DNA of 64,000 nt from Lineus longissimus (taxonomy: Eukaryota; Nemertea; Pilidiophora; Heteronemertea; Lineidae): positions 13,210,599-13,274,598 of the forward strand of contig NC_088309.1 in NCBI RefSeq assembly GCF_910592395.1, read 5' to 3'. Under the pieces are notes generated by a model that did no database searches, was not told the origin of the DNA, and worked only from the letters and a program-made list of their open reading frames with translations. Position 1 is the stretch's first letter; each line of letters opens with the position of its first letter. Below, piece by piece: positions 22,011-33,510 of the stretch. Both the position numbers and the translations under genes were made by a program.

Positions 22011-23032
22011 ACAGGCACGTTTCAAAACTATGGCGGATAGGCGATAGATTTTCCCTCTGAGGCGTTGAGACCCTTCAGGACTCCTGAATAGACCAAATGT
22101 GGGTCCGGCAGGATGAGCGGTTTAGCCACTAGGTGGCACCGAGCGAAATTTTCCAAAAACTTTGCCAGCAGCTGATTTCTCCTAATTCTTTAAGTTGGGG
22201 ATCATGAATCAAATCTAATCTTATAGAGCAAAGCTTTCTCTTTCATTATCAATAGGCTTGGTTCATGAATTTCTCACCAGGTGGTGTTACTGGCGCAATT
22301 TAGTGAGCACCCCCCAAGAAGAGCATTTTAAATTTCGCGCGAGTTATCCCACGTGCAGCGAACGTCACGTCTCTGAGTCTGCGCAGTTCAGACGTAAGGA
22401 GACCATGCTATGGAATAGATCGCGTTCTGTCAATTCGGAGGCAAGTTCTCATTAAATCCACAATTTCATAGGCGATAATATTTGGCTGCTTGTGTTATTG
22501 CATGTTGATGACATTAGGGAAGGCTTGGATTGTTTAATTGGATGTGATTAATTTGAAATAGTTCGTCGACGATCGTTGAAAAACGATCTGCGAAATAGCA
22601 GCTTGGTCTGAGAAACGATGTCAAAGTCCGGCTTTAAATCATGGATTACTCAACAAATAACTCTTGTCACATAGCAGAACTAATGTGAATAAACAAGACA
22701 ATAATAAACATCGTTCTGATATCATCGGGTAAGGTTGCCAATGTACATAAACAGTGTAATTGAGGATCGACTCCGGCGATTTGAAATGTCAACAAACAGT
22801 AAATGCGATAGCTGATACACACCGACACATGCAAACTGTACATAGCGCAATGCTTCAAACGGGGCCGATTCATCACTCTTATCACAATGTATTCTCAATG
22901 AACTTCCTTGATCATTCGGCCCTAGCGCCTTATCAGTTGTTGTTGGCCTTGTATTTGATATAAAACTTGGCTAGCTTAGCTATCTATCAAAATTAAAATG
23001 TTATCTCCTCATCATGTTTTGCAGGAATGATC
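22011..23032. other. No recognisable gene; probably element interior
   Basis: Sequence such as AGGCACGTTTCAAAACTATGG suggests continuation of the (CAGA)n element for some hundred bases; the rest is unassigned. Confidence 0.3.
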
Positions 23033-23225
23033 TGCACTACTGCAGCTGCATTTGAACATATTTGGTGACCACATCACTGATGACCAAGAGAGAGGATCGA
23101 GCTATGACTTTGCACATCCCATCGACTTCGGTGTTCACCAGTGCGATCATCAGAAGAGCCAGTCAATTTTAGTATTCAAGTATTTCATTCTGTAATACTT
23201 ACCTCAAAATTGACTAAATAAAGAA
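23025..23225 (+). other. Possible terminal exon with polyadenylation signal
   Basis: A splice acceptor (TGTTTTGCAG, ending 23024) is followed by a short frame MICTTAAAFEHIW ending TGA, and a CTAAATAAAG polyadenylation signal near 23216. It is downstream and co-oriented with the bromodomain gene and could be its last exon, but no linking exon was found. Confidence 0.22.
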
Positions 23226-23341
23226 AACCGCATGTGGCAGTTGGTTAAAAAAATCAAGTCTATCTGTTTAAAGTTTTTACTTGCTATCAACATTTCAATG
23301 GTGGCATTCTGCTAAGGTTTGTCAGAGTTTCACTTGACTTA

Positions 23342-24077
23342 AGCAGGGTGTACACTAGTAAAATATTAGCAACATATTACCAACATTTTTACAACAATTT
23401 TGCAACAAGCCCTTCAAGGCCCTGTGTACACTAGCAACAAAATTGCAACAAATTAGCAACATTTTTACAACATGTTGGTAAATTGTTGCAAACTTTTTAG
23501 TGGGAACAAAGGGAAATAGGTATTTTGGAGGGAAAATGGATCATTCCAAGGAGAGAAGATGTGTTTTGAGTGCTTCTGCAGCAATTTTAGCTGTCATTGT
23601 TGAGAGACGGAAGAGGCGGCGAAATAACCAAAGAGAATATGGACCAGGCCCTGGATCAAAATGAGGGTGGATCATGGGACATACCCTCGGACTGCCTGTT
23701 AAAGGAGTTGCGGCTGACTGACAAGCCGTCATACAAAAACTTCCTGCGAATGGATGAAACTTCTAGAAAAGGTTTCATCACCCTACACTCACTTGAGAGT
23801 TGCTATACCTGCTTCTTTTTCAAGTCACATGACCTCAGGTAGATCACATGACGCAAATCCTATTTCTGATTGGCTGAAGAGTTTGCAACATTTTTACAAC
23901 ATGCAACAAAGAATTGCATTGCATTTAATTTGCAACAATTTTACAACAATTTTACAACATGTTGTAAACGTAAGACACGTTTTGCTCTGTACACACTAGG
24001 CAACATTTTTGCAACATTTGTTGCAACTGGAAATGTTGTAAAAATGTTGCTAAAATTTAACTAGTGTACACAGGCCT
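23342..24077 (+). mobile_element. Harbinger internal-deletion derivative
   Basis: TTA target duplications flank the element (23339-23341 and 24078-24080). The ends share GTGTACACTAGT...TTAGCAACAT as inverted repeats and are loaded with CAACATTTTTACAACA words. The interior keeps the N-terminal coding part of a Harbinger-type transposase, frameshifted: RRKRRRNNQREYGPGPGS, then LLKELRLTDKPSYKNFLRMD. The DDE domain is deleted. The family differs from the element at 17001-20203. Confidence 0.7.
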
Positions 24078-24176
24078 TTAGGCAATAATAGAGTTGGGTA
24101 CGTCTTTGTTAATGTTACCCTTTTAGTTAGGGAAACTGGTGCCTTCTGCATTAGGTGGACCCTACTTGCTCATCTG

Positions 24177-24480
24177 TCAGACCGGCCTCACACGTCGGCA
24201 GTAGAGTTTAAGGTCCAGTCTGCGAGATTTACCCATTTCTACCCAGCCAAAAGCGGGTGATTGGGCTAGTCTCTCCATGTGATTCAATTCGCATGGATTC
24301 TTGTGTCCTGTGCTGAAAGGCTCCCTCCACAAGGGCAGACTACATCCGGTGGCACTAAAGTATGGAAGAAAGACAGAAGACGACCAATTTGCGAAAAGGA
24401 TCATCATCATCATCATCATGGTAACAGCTGAGGATGAATCATGTTGCTGTGTGTGGAATTGATGGTCCAATATAGGTTAG
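24177..24480 (-). repeat. Non-LTR retrotransposon or SINE tail with (ATG)n
   Basis: The minus strand ends in a run of about seven ATG/ATC triplets (24399-24420), a form of 3' tail common in RTE-type elements. The upstream 200 bp look low-copy repetitive, but I cannot name the family. Confidence 0.3.
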
Positions 24481-24649
24481 GTTATCTGTTTGCGCACACA
24501 TTGCAAGGGTGGAGCTTGCTTGAAGTAGATTGCGCCAGTCTACCGTAATTCACTGTTACACATCCAGAAGCTAATATCCTTAGGCTTTGAGTCCTTAGTT
24601 TAGTAGAGTTTGACGAGTAATGTAATATATACGAACAACGCGGCAACAA

Positions 24650-24686
24650 CTCAGCTGAGCGCCAGGCCCTTGGGCCTCTTGTTCAG
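24650..24686 (-). mobile_element. 5' end of the second Helentron-like family
   Basis: On the minus strand it reads AACAAGAGGCCCAAGGGCCT followed by GGCGCTCAGCTGAG: a micro-palindrome and then the GCTCAGCT sub-terminal repeat. Confidence 0.5.
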
Positions 24687-24689
24687 ATA

Positions 24690-25639
24690 GCCAAGACTTC
24701 TGAAACCTGCACTTTCCCAGCATTAATATCGACGAAGCCCGTCGCTCTGAAACGAATCAAGCCGCACCCGCCATTCGCATGACAATGTTACCTCCAGTGC
24801 ACTACTTTCCCGGTACGTGGCTCTCGCGACCCAGCCTTCACATGCGGCCAGTCCGGGACTGGCAATGCAAATTTTAACACATGGTTTCGGAAAGATGCTG
24901 CCGAAATAAAGACATATTTAAAAAAAAAACACACACAATAACATATTTAAAGACCTTTTATTTCATTTGCTGAAATTCAAAGGGATTTAAAGACCTTAAA
25001 GACCTTGTTCAATATTCACAGACTATCCAAAGACCGCTATGAACCCTGGTAATATACAAGTGAAAAAGGAAAAAAATTACAAATTCTTTTTCCCTGTAGG
25101 TGGATCAAACCCACAACCTTCGGAGTTACACAAAAGCGGGAAATACAAATCAAGTTAAAACTAGGTCAACCCAGATTTTTCCTCAGTAACGCCAACTGGT
25201 AGTATTAATCAAAACGATTCCAATTTTATATCAAAACCTACTTGCATGCAGACTTCCTCAACTTGGCAACAGGTGCCCAAATCAAGAACAATATTTGATT
25301 AGGTTAAAAGTTGGTCAATGAGTAAATGTCACCTTGGGGTACATATGCAAAAAGAATGGGATCGATAGCATCAGTTGTTACAAAATGGGAACATTTCGGA
25401 ATTTGACACTTTCAAACTCTGTGACATTGAAAAGTAAGTTGAGGTAAAAACCTGTACGACATTTCATGTCCCCTCCCAAGAGGTCTCTGTCACAAAAATT
25501 TCAGTAGGCTGCAACCAACATTAGCAGAGTAATTGCATTTCTATTATTTCACCCAATGCCTTCAAGTGGCAAAACCGTAGGTCAGAACACCGGATATATC
25601 GAACTCAACCTGACCAGTCTCCTGTTCTTCCTGGCAAAT
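24690..25639. other. Repeat-derived, no gene; includes a tRNA-like segment
   Basis: The stretch 25040-25290 matches 49100-49320 (TATATCAAAACCTACT, AATTACAAA...AAACCCACA). It carries a degenerate B box, GGTTTGATCC on the minus strand near 25098. Short direct repeats of AAAGACCTT occur near 24950-25010. Confidence 0.4.
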
Positions 25640-26750
25640 ATGAAATGGCTAGGGCCATTGTGCTCACCTCTCTCACAGACAGTTTATCAGAGGATAAAAC
25701 ATTTACCAATGATCAAACCCTTAGTTTTTGATTCTAGCCACCTGGTGGCAAAACCTGGATTTAAACCCGACTGAAATGTAGGTTTCATTAATAGGGCTAC
25801 ATATGTACCAAGTTTCAAGTCAATAGTTCCATAAAAATAGGAAACATGCCACAGTCAAAATCTCTTGCAGTTCTAAAGTTGTAGCCTGGACGCACGACAC
25901 ATGATCAATAAGTCTGTCTTGTGACCAGTGAATAGAAGGCTCACAAACTTTTCCTGGAATCAGATACTGATCTTCATTAATTCATTGGAAAGATATCACC
26001 AAGATGAACAAAATTACCGGTACCATCTAAGTATAGCACTTTGGTTACAAAGTTGACTGCATTTCTGGGTTATTGAAGAGTGTACATGTCACATGATTTT
26101 GGTTGACATCTGTTTAACATTTTAGGAGTAATAGGACTTCGTTGGATTTTCTAGATGGCGGCATGGCGGCCATATTTGTCATGGGATTAGCCTTAAAATT
26201 AGGGATATTAATAAGTGTACATAGATACATAATCACATGAAGTTTGGTTGCAATCTGATCATTATTTTCAGAGTAGAAGGACTTTGTTCAATTTTCAAGA
26301 TGGCAGCTTGGTGGCCATATTGGTAGATGGATTTGACTGAAAATCAGGGATTTGTAGAAAGTACATATATAAAATCTCATGAAATTTGGTTGCAATCCGA
26401 CTTTGTTTAATTTTTAAGATTGCTGCCTGGCGGCCATATTTGAAGTCCGAGCGGGACAAATTTTTGGGGTAGGATAGAGGGTCCCTAGGTACATGTCCTC
26501 ACAAGTTTAAAAGCTTGTAGCTCAAATAGAAACAAAACGTGCCACCCATCGGTGATTCAGTGAACTTTGACCTCTGTGACCTTGAAAAGTAGATCAAATC
26601 ATAAACCCCAGTGATATGTCATTAAACCTTATTAGATATACCCACCATAAAAATGCCCTCACTCTATATACAACCATTAGCTTCAGAAAGACAAACAACC
26701 AATTTCCAAGATGGCCGCCTTGAGGTCAGAAAGTAAGTCATGTCGCAAAA
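25640..26750 (+). mobile_element. Diverged Helentron-like element, copy F, with ATGGC-rich repeats
   Basis: The 5' end is ATGAAATGGCTAGGGCC then ATTGTGCTCACCTC. The body has one Helentron unit, then three tandem units of about 137 bp (26090-26460), each with an AAGATGGC...GGCGGCCATATT block, then a TGACCTCTGTGACCTTGAAA block near 26570. No 3' hairpin is seen before the next 5' end at 26755. Confidence 0.5.
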
Positions 26751-26754
26751 AAGA

Positions 26755-28127
26755 ATGAAAAGGCCAGGGGCCATTGTGCTCACCGGTATTTAGGTAACGA
26801 CTTAATTGACAATGAACGTTTCTTGCGATATGACCAAGGAAGATTCTGCTTGTTGGAGCCAGGCAGCGGACTTCCACATGGACATATGAAGTGCCCTATG
26901 ATTAGGATACAGATAGTAGTTAAATTCTGTCCGGTGTTTATTATTTAATGGACAATTGAGAAGGAAATGTCTCTCATCTTCAATTGGACTTAGAATTTTT
27001 CTACTAAAGGCACTCCATAATTGGTCCATAATCGATGTGACATTTTTCAAATAAAAATATTTTTCAGTTTCAAAAGATATGTACAGCCTAAATCCAATTG
27101 ACTTGAGATAATAGGACTGATACATGATTTTTCACATTTATTTTTTACCTGTGTCTACTTACTTATTTGGGGCACTTTTTCTGCACCAATTTTGTGGCAC
27201 TTTTGAAGTATACTTTTTTCAGTTTCAAAAATCTGTACAGCCTGAATCAAATAAGAAATCATCAGATCCTACAGTGTCTAATGAAATGTTTCCCTTTGAG
27301 TTGAGATGATTAGTCGTATTAGGCTGACTAGGTTTTCAGATATCGCCTCTGGTGGCCAAATGGTGAATCAAATCAGACTGGACTTAGGCCAACCTTACCT
27401 TTGGGATAATGTGCGAAAATATGAACTTAATTGTCATTGCAGTTAAGAAACATGCCATACTTAGGCCGCCAAACAGCAAATTCAGGGCATTTGACCTCTA
27501 TGACCTTGAAAAGTAAGTCAAATCAAAAACCTATATAATATGTAATGTATCCTTGCTGCGAGTACCAACCATAACAACTTTATCGAATACAAATCACTAA
27601 TGAGAGAGATATCACACTTTCTAGGTTTTCATTTTGCCACCTGGTGTCCAAGTCAGATCAGACCAAAATTCAGTGTCAGAGGTAACCTGACCTAGGGGGT
27701 CTTATAGCCCTAGCAGTTACAAAACGTTCCACAGTTATGCTCCAATGGCCAATTTACACCATTTGACCTGACCTCTAGGACCTTGAAAAATAGGTCAAAT
27801 CGAAAACCTCTATGATATGTGATGTATCCTGGCTGGGAGTACCTACCATAAAAATTTTATCAAAAACAAATCACTAATAAGTGAGATATCACACTGTTTG
27901 TGTTTTCAGTTTTGGCTCCCTGGTGGCCAAGTCAAGAAATCAGATCAGACTAAAATTGGCTGTCAGAGGTCATCTGACCTAGGGGTTCATGCTTACAAAG
28001 TTTTGAGTGCATAGCCCTAGCAGTTAAGAAATGTGCCGTTTTTGAAATAGGATACGGCGGACAACGGACGATGACGACGACGGACACTGCGCTATTGTAT
28101 AGACTCACTGCACCGGTGAGCCAAAAA
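26755..28127 (+). mobile_element. Diverged Helentron-like element, copy G
   Basis: The 5' end is ATGAAAAGGCCAGGGGCC then ATTGTGCTCACCG. The 3' end CACCGGTGAGCCAAAAA follows a short GAC-rich tract (28060-28085). At least two internal units near 27480 and 27770 carry the half-site cluster, and a CTCF-like core lies at 27911-27930. A retrotransposon RT fragment lies just inside the 5' end. Confidence 0.55.
26812..27060 (-). pseudogene. C-terminal fragment of a non-LTR retrotransposon protein
   Basis: The minus-strand frame contains IEDERHFLLNCPLNNKHRTE, the usual C-terminal signature of many non-LTR polyproteins (EDExHFLL.CP). Nothing further upstream of the protein is recognisable. A partly duplicated block (about 27065-27310, TTTTTCAGTTTCAAAA repeated) follows. 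Confidence 0.5.
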
Positions 28128-28240
28128 TAGTACGGGCATATTGCCGAAAGCTTCCATGACACCAAGTTTTAGCCATCTAGCCCTAACGGTGACGAAACGT
28201 GCTCCGCTAATGGACGCTACGGTGTTGTATAAGCTCAAAA
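28128..28240 (+). mobile_element. Partial Helentron-like 3' end
   Basis: GACGAAACGTGCTCCGCTAA, GGACGCTACGGTGTTGTATA and AAGCTCAAAAGGT match the last 100 bp of the family; the hairpin is decayed. Confidence 0.4.
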
Positions 28241-28743
28241 GGTAATACAAAAGTAGAGTTAATACGACCAGGAAAATAATTTTTTGACTAAGATTATTGT
28301 TGTTCCATGAAGTAGGAGCTGTGACTTATCCACTGACACCTTGATTATAATCCTCTAATCATGCATTGCTGAGCACCATTGTTTTGAAAATGGGATGTCA
28401 GAAACGTCTTGGCTCACATTTGGCACACACGAGTATTCCAGACGTAAGGGGTTAATTTGACAAATGTTTCAGTATGAATCATTTAACTTCTATGTCATCG
28501 AAAAGCTTGGATACTGAGCTTTCAAGTGACATTACCCCTGAAATTTTACAATCTGTAACAAAACCGGTGAGCAACATTGCTTTGAAAATGGCTTCTAATG
28601 ACTTTTTTTTTAATCGTGGCAGAAATTGACATTTTAGCGACTAGCAAATTTGACCCTGTGTGAATGTTGGGAAGTGGTGTGATTGAGGTGGTTGCCTGTT
28701 GTGAAAGACCAATGGACACATTTTTTCATTTGCCTTTATTTAG

Positions 28744-28893
28744 GTAGTTTTTTGGAACAGCAACACTATGACTTCCCCAGCTGCGGCCCTCCTGGATGTT
28801 ACATTGGACTGGAGTGCTGCCCCTATTAGTGAAGAAAAATATTCAATCGCAGAGATGCCCGTTACTGCCTCATTAGTGACAGGTCAAAAATAA
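28744..28893 (+). other. Possible short exon of unknown gene
   Basis: After a TTTATTTAG acceptor a frame of about 50 codons ends at TAA. It includes MTSPAAALLDVTLDWSAAP, with no repeats and balanced composition. No partner exon was seen. Confidence 0.2.
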
Positions 28894-28899
28894 GTATTA

Positions 28900-29174
28900 A
28901 GTTGCCGAAACTATTGATGTCTTTTATGCCGATTTTGACAATGCCAAAAATTAGGCCAGAAAATTCTGTGGAATGTCAACTGTGCAAAAACATTATAGAG
29001 CAATGCTACATGTATAGGCCTACACAACGTCAAAACACTACAGACATAGTCAGTGCCGGTCAGTTGTGCAGCTGCCAACAATAGGGTCCATGATGATGAA
29101 CATGAAATAAGCCCAAATTGGAGATGGTAACCCATCGGTTTAGAGGTTGCTGCACAGGTGGAAGCATCTATCAA
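28900..29174. other. No recognisable gene
   Basis: Unassigned sequence between element remnants. Confidence 0.3.
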
Positions 29175-30000
29175 ATGAAATGTCCTGAGGACATTGTGCT
29201 CACCTGGGAATCAATTAGTTGCAGATGAATTGACATATGGAGGTCACATTGACTTTTAGATATGAAAAAAATGTGGCAACGTCAATGACACTTTTAGAGT
29301 CTGACCCCTGTGAACTTGATAAACTAGGTCACAATTGACCAAAATTGGGTCAACTTGTACAGATGCCAAATATATGTCTCCATATACAATTTGAAGAATC
29401 TCGGACCAATAGAGGTGAAACATATCAACTTCAGTGGAATTTTAGAGTTTGACCTTCCTGACCTTGTTAAAGCCAAAATGTTATACGCTCTCTGTCAATC
29501 TTGATCATATTGATCAATGATGCACCTCTGTGGATCACACAGTGAAGGTTTCTTGATATACTGGGTAACTTACATGGTTTTATAACCTGACCTCCTTACA
29601 CCTGAATAGTAGGTCACATGAGTTTTTGTTAGTATGTACAGATGCCCAATGGGTGTCTACAATATTTTGATTAAAACAACAGAAAAGTAGCAATTTTTTT
29701 AGAGAATGCGTTTATTTGAAATTCTAATTTATCAATATGTTATTTGAGGTGATATGTGATGCAAGCTTGCAAAAATTAAGTGAAGATACCAATTGAAACC
29801 TAGGAACCCCTAATTTTGGTGTATACCTTACCCCAAATGAATGACACTGAGACCTTTGTCAAATTAACCAATTACGTCTGAGTACTAGTCTGTGTCGAAT
29901 GTGAGAGTTTGTCAAAGTTTGGTACCAAGTGCGAGATAACATGCTGTAGTATTGCTTCCAAATTCTTAGTATTCATTAATTCCCGATGGTTGTTAGCTCT
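29175..30000 (+). mobile_element. Diverged Helentron-like element, copy H (variant 5' palindrome)
   Basis: The 5' end is ATGAAATGTCCTGAGGAC then ATTGTGCTCACCT: the micro-palindrome is GTCC/GGAC instead of GGCC/GGCC. Internal phrases (TGACCTTCCTGACCTTG, ACCTGAATAGTAGGTCA) are remote versions of the half-site cluster. The 3' end was not found. Confidence 0.45.
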
Positions 30001-30640
30001 TCAAACACTGAATATACAGGAGACTGAATCAAGAGTCAGTCCAGTAAGGGAATAAAACATTGTAATACATCCATAAAGGGTTAAGGTAGAAGGAGAAGGC
30101 ATTCACGGAGGTCCTGTGAGGTTCAGAAAGGCAAGAAAGTTCAGAAATTTTATATGAATATTTATTTAGGGGGGGTAAAAGTTGTCTAACAGTCTCATCC
30201 GAGACCAGTGGATTTCTGTCTCCCTCTCCTGTCTTAACCCTTTTATAATGTTTAAACACATATCTCCTTCAAGAAAACACTGAGTTGAGCTTAAACTGCC
30301 TATAATTATGCTGTAAATGGAATTAACCATATGCCAATGAAAAAGCTGCATCATCATGTGTACGAGTTGATCGGGTACCAAAGATGACGAAAGTTCAGAC
30401 TGACTATGCTTATTTTAGGCCAACTACGGGTCAACCTGATTATGCACGATTTCCAGTTGAACGCAACACATGGTTTTCTATGAAGGAGGCCTATAGGTTA
30501 TATCCACAACGCACGAGTTAAAAATCCTTGAATTCCCAAAAACTGCCCGCTTATGGTGTAATTTAAAGCTCTGTAAACATCACAAATTTTGCCAGAACCA
30601 AACCTAATCCCACAAAATGAGCACAAAATTTAAGATGGTG
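30001..30640. other. No recognisable gene
   Basis: No exon or known repeat supported. Confidence 0.3.
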
Positions 30641-31660
30641 TGATCTTGAAAATATTAAATATTGCATCGCAAGGGAAATGATAAGTGGATGCTGCCCTCC
30701 CACTACACCCCTTCATGCCAATGGAAATTGGAAGACCATCAGGCGACTAGTTCAGCAGTAAAAGTCCACAATGCAGAGTTCAAATTGCCTTCTGGCAGCT
30801 ATATTATACATTGGATTGAGGCCGAAATTGATGGGGCACCTCTCAGATCAGGGTGGCAGCGATATTGGATATCAAATCTAGTCTAAAATCAAATGGGCAC
30901 CGCGGTTACAACTCCAAATCAAGCCACAGAACATTCAAGCCCATCTGGAGACCTGTTCTGCAGATACAGTCTAAAGATGGCTGCCTGGATATCGCATCAG
31001 GCCCAAGAGGGATAGAGCATCATTCTGACCCCTGCCACTCACACCATCAAAAGTTCCCGTCGTGCAGTTATGGTCCGGAATGCAAAATCCAAAATGGCCG
31101 CCTCTCTGCCATACTGGATATCCCATCGGGCCCAAAAAGGACAGGGAACCTTTCCCACCCCATCCCAACATGTCACAGAAAATTCAAGCACATAAGGTGA
31201 CACACTCTGCAGTTACAGTCTGGAATACAAAAACCAAGAGAGCCACCAGGATGCCCGCCTGGCAGCCATACCCGTGACTGGATGTGGCCCAAAATCGGCA
31301 GGGCACCTCTCCTACCCCACCCTGTCTCAAAATTCAAGACCATTGGGTGACTCGTTCTTCAGAAACAGTCCGTAACACAAAATACAAGATGGCTACCTGG
31401 CAACCACACGGGATAGCAGATCTGGCCCAAAGTCGATAGAACACAATTTCCCACCCCACTCCATTATGCCTTAAAAATTCAAGTCTATCAGGTGACTTGT
31501 TCTGCACTTACAGCCAGGAATACAAAATCCAAGATGGCCGGTATACCAGGAATAGAATCCTGCCGAAAATCGGTACAGCGGGGGACATCCCCATCCCAGT
31601 GCGTCAAGCCAAAGAAAAATTCAAGCTGATTGGGCGACTGGTTCAGATGACGCACCGGTA
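30640..31660 (+). repeat. Degenerate tandem array, units of about 120-160 bp with YY1-like sites
   Basis: Each unit has CCAAGATGGCCGCC or a variant (near 30974, 31091, 31249, 31386, 31531). It is followed by a CCATACTGGATATC-like block, a GGCCCAAAATCG block, a run like CCCACCCCATCCC, AAAATTCAAG and GTGACTTGTTCTGCAGTTAC. Shorter relatives are at 38510-38900 and inside copy F. Confidence 0.65.
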
Positions 31661-32157
31661 TTAAACCAATCAGCCTGTTGGATATTCTAAACTCCCGGTA
31701 TAACTCACTTTATTTGGCTTCCGGGCGGGAGACTTTGTGAACTGTGTTTACCGGCTGACCTGTGTGCCTGGTCGCCTCCATAGGCCCCTCGCAGCTATTT
31801 ATAGCTAATTTCTTAGCCTCTTCTTGGAAGGGTTCTGCCAGGTGCCTATGAAAGCGTCCGAGTTCGCCCTATAAATACGGTCAATTTTTTATTGTTATTC
31901 ATTCTGGTCCCGGCTATTCGCTTTGGAGGTTCTATATTCAGTGTGTATCACATATTCTGTACCATTCAATTTCTTCACAGTTCCACAAATTTCTCTCATT
32001 CAAATTTATCATAGTCCTATATGTAAAACTCTGTCTTCTTATATCTTATCATGATTTTGTGCAGGCCTGTTTTTATTCCGTCTTGTACTGATTATATGAT
32101 TATAGATATTCTTGTTAAATTGCAGTTTACCAAATATAACAAAACAAATTATGAATT
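31661..32157. other. No recognisable gene
   Basis: Unassigned. Confidence 0.3.
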
Positions 32158-32330
32158 ACTAGCATATACCCGTGGCGCGGGCTGTTCGAGGTATCAAAAT
32201 CGGATTGTGTGGGTGCTTGTATGTTGTGGGTTTGGTGTGAATGGGGTGCTGGTTTGTGAGCAACACTTTTTTTCATGAGTGTAATACTTCTTGAAACGGA
32301 ACTATGTAACCATGTACATGATGTACAGGC
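32158..32330 (+). mobile_element. LEP1-like element start
   Basis: ACTAGCATATACCCGTGGC (32158-32176) matches the start of the element at 45760 (ACTAGCATTATACCCGTGGC). Similar starts (ACTAGCTTTTACCCGCGGC) mark a widespread invertebrate repeat class. No matching end was found here. Confidence 0.4.
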
Positions 32331-32524
32331 GTCCACAATGCTAAACCAATTCTCGGAAAACCAAGATGGTGCAGACTGGTGATGTACTCGATATCAGCCA
32401 GCGATCAGCGCCAGAATGGTTTAAGTTACCGATGTGTGTGTCTCCCGTTTGGTACATTGTGTCCTAAGATGAGCTATTTGTGAATAAATGGCTGTCTCGA
32501 GGTGGAAAAGCAGCATTTTTCCTT

Positions 32525-32818
32525 CAGATATGGTCGCCGCCATCTTGCATACTGGCGTCAGCGACGTCGATTTTGATTGGTGGATGATGCGCGCATGGAA
32601 GGGACAATTTGAACAGGATATCTCATTGGTTGATAGCGGAGGTGGGAGGTGGGAGGTAGCTCGGAAATTTTCAGATATGGGCGCCGCCATCTTGCATACT
32701 GGCGTCAGCGACGTCGATTTTGATTGGTGGATGATGCGCGCATGGAAGGGACAATTTGAACAGGATATCTCATTGGTTGATAGCGGAGGTGGGAGGTGGG
32801 AGGTAGCTCGGAAATTTT
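32525..32818 (+). repeat. 147-bp tandem duplication with promoter-like motifs
   Basis: Unit 32525-32671 is repeated at 32672-32818 with about two differences. Each unit holds GCCGCCATCTTG (YY1-like), AGCGACGTCGA, two ATTGG (inverted CCAAT) boxes and a GGAGGTGGGAGG tract. The length is 49 codons, so a plus-strand frame stays open by chance or selection. A duplicated promoter fits better than a protein repeat. Confidence 0.7.
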
Positions 32819-32832
32819 CGGTAATAATGCAG

Positions 32833-33077
32833 AGATTACTGATGGACTTCTCGGCGAAGAGATTACTTGGAGCTCTCCAGTTGACGTCATCTCCACAAAG
32901 TTGTTATTTATTCCAAAACCACCAAGATATTCGACGTATGACACCCTCAGTGACACTCTTACTTATGATCCACACCTACGAAGCCAAAAGTTGCAAGAAT
33001 TCGAAGCATTTCCGAGGCCCAATTTTGAAACAAAAATCGCCTCCTATTTAGCGGCCACAACGCGCATTATAGTATAG
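32833..33077 (+). CDS. Possible terminal exon of unknown protein
   Basis: Acceptor AATAATGCAG is followed by an 81-codon open frame to TAG, including SSPVDVISTKLLFIPKPPRY and FEAFPRPNFETKIASYLAAT. Composition is protein-like. I do not recognise it. The frame also extends upstream into the 147-bp duplication, so it could be a first exon instead. Confidence 0.35.
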
Positions 33078-33109
33078 ATGACTTATGAACCTTGTAAGTT
33101 GTTGTAAAC

Positions 33110-33510
33110 TCAGCTCGCAAAAATAGTTCAGTTGAAATCAATGCGTGGTTTCTCCATACCAGTTGAATTGTAATTTCCATTGAAGATAGGTTTTTTAAAT
33201 TGTGAATTAGGTGTTTATAATGAAGAAATTAAGTTAGTGCAATTAACTTACTTACGTGGTTTTTGGGCTCAAATTTATCTTTTGTGGTCAAAAAGCTGAA
33301 TCGCAGGTTAAAAGCTGTTAAAAATCACCCCCTAACTTCAGAACCCCCAAAACCTGAAATCATCATGCATATCATGCATATCGCACAAGGACAATGTAAT
33401 GGTTTGACAGGCTAGGATAGGTCTATTTGGCTGTGAAAGCATTCCTACCTTGGTACGCCTCGAAAAAAGCTATGAGCGTGTAGATAGTACCAATTTAACT
33501 GGAAAACTTC
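33110..33510. repeat. Dispersed repeat S, copy 1
   Basis: It shares AGTTCAGTTGAAATCAATG, TGGTAATTTCCATT-like words, CCTAACTTCAGA and TAACAGGCTAGGGTAGG-like words with 34060-34190, 37095-37200 and 37780-38490. Confidence 0.5.

Noticed and set aside
28744-28893. A firm host exon
   Set aside because: One acceptor and a short frame are not enough; no partner exon or family match.
32488-32820. A repeated 49-residue protein domain
   Set aside because: The frame is open only because the duplicated unit is 147 bp long. The unit looks like promoter DNA; no start context or family match supports translation.
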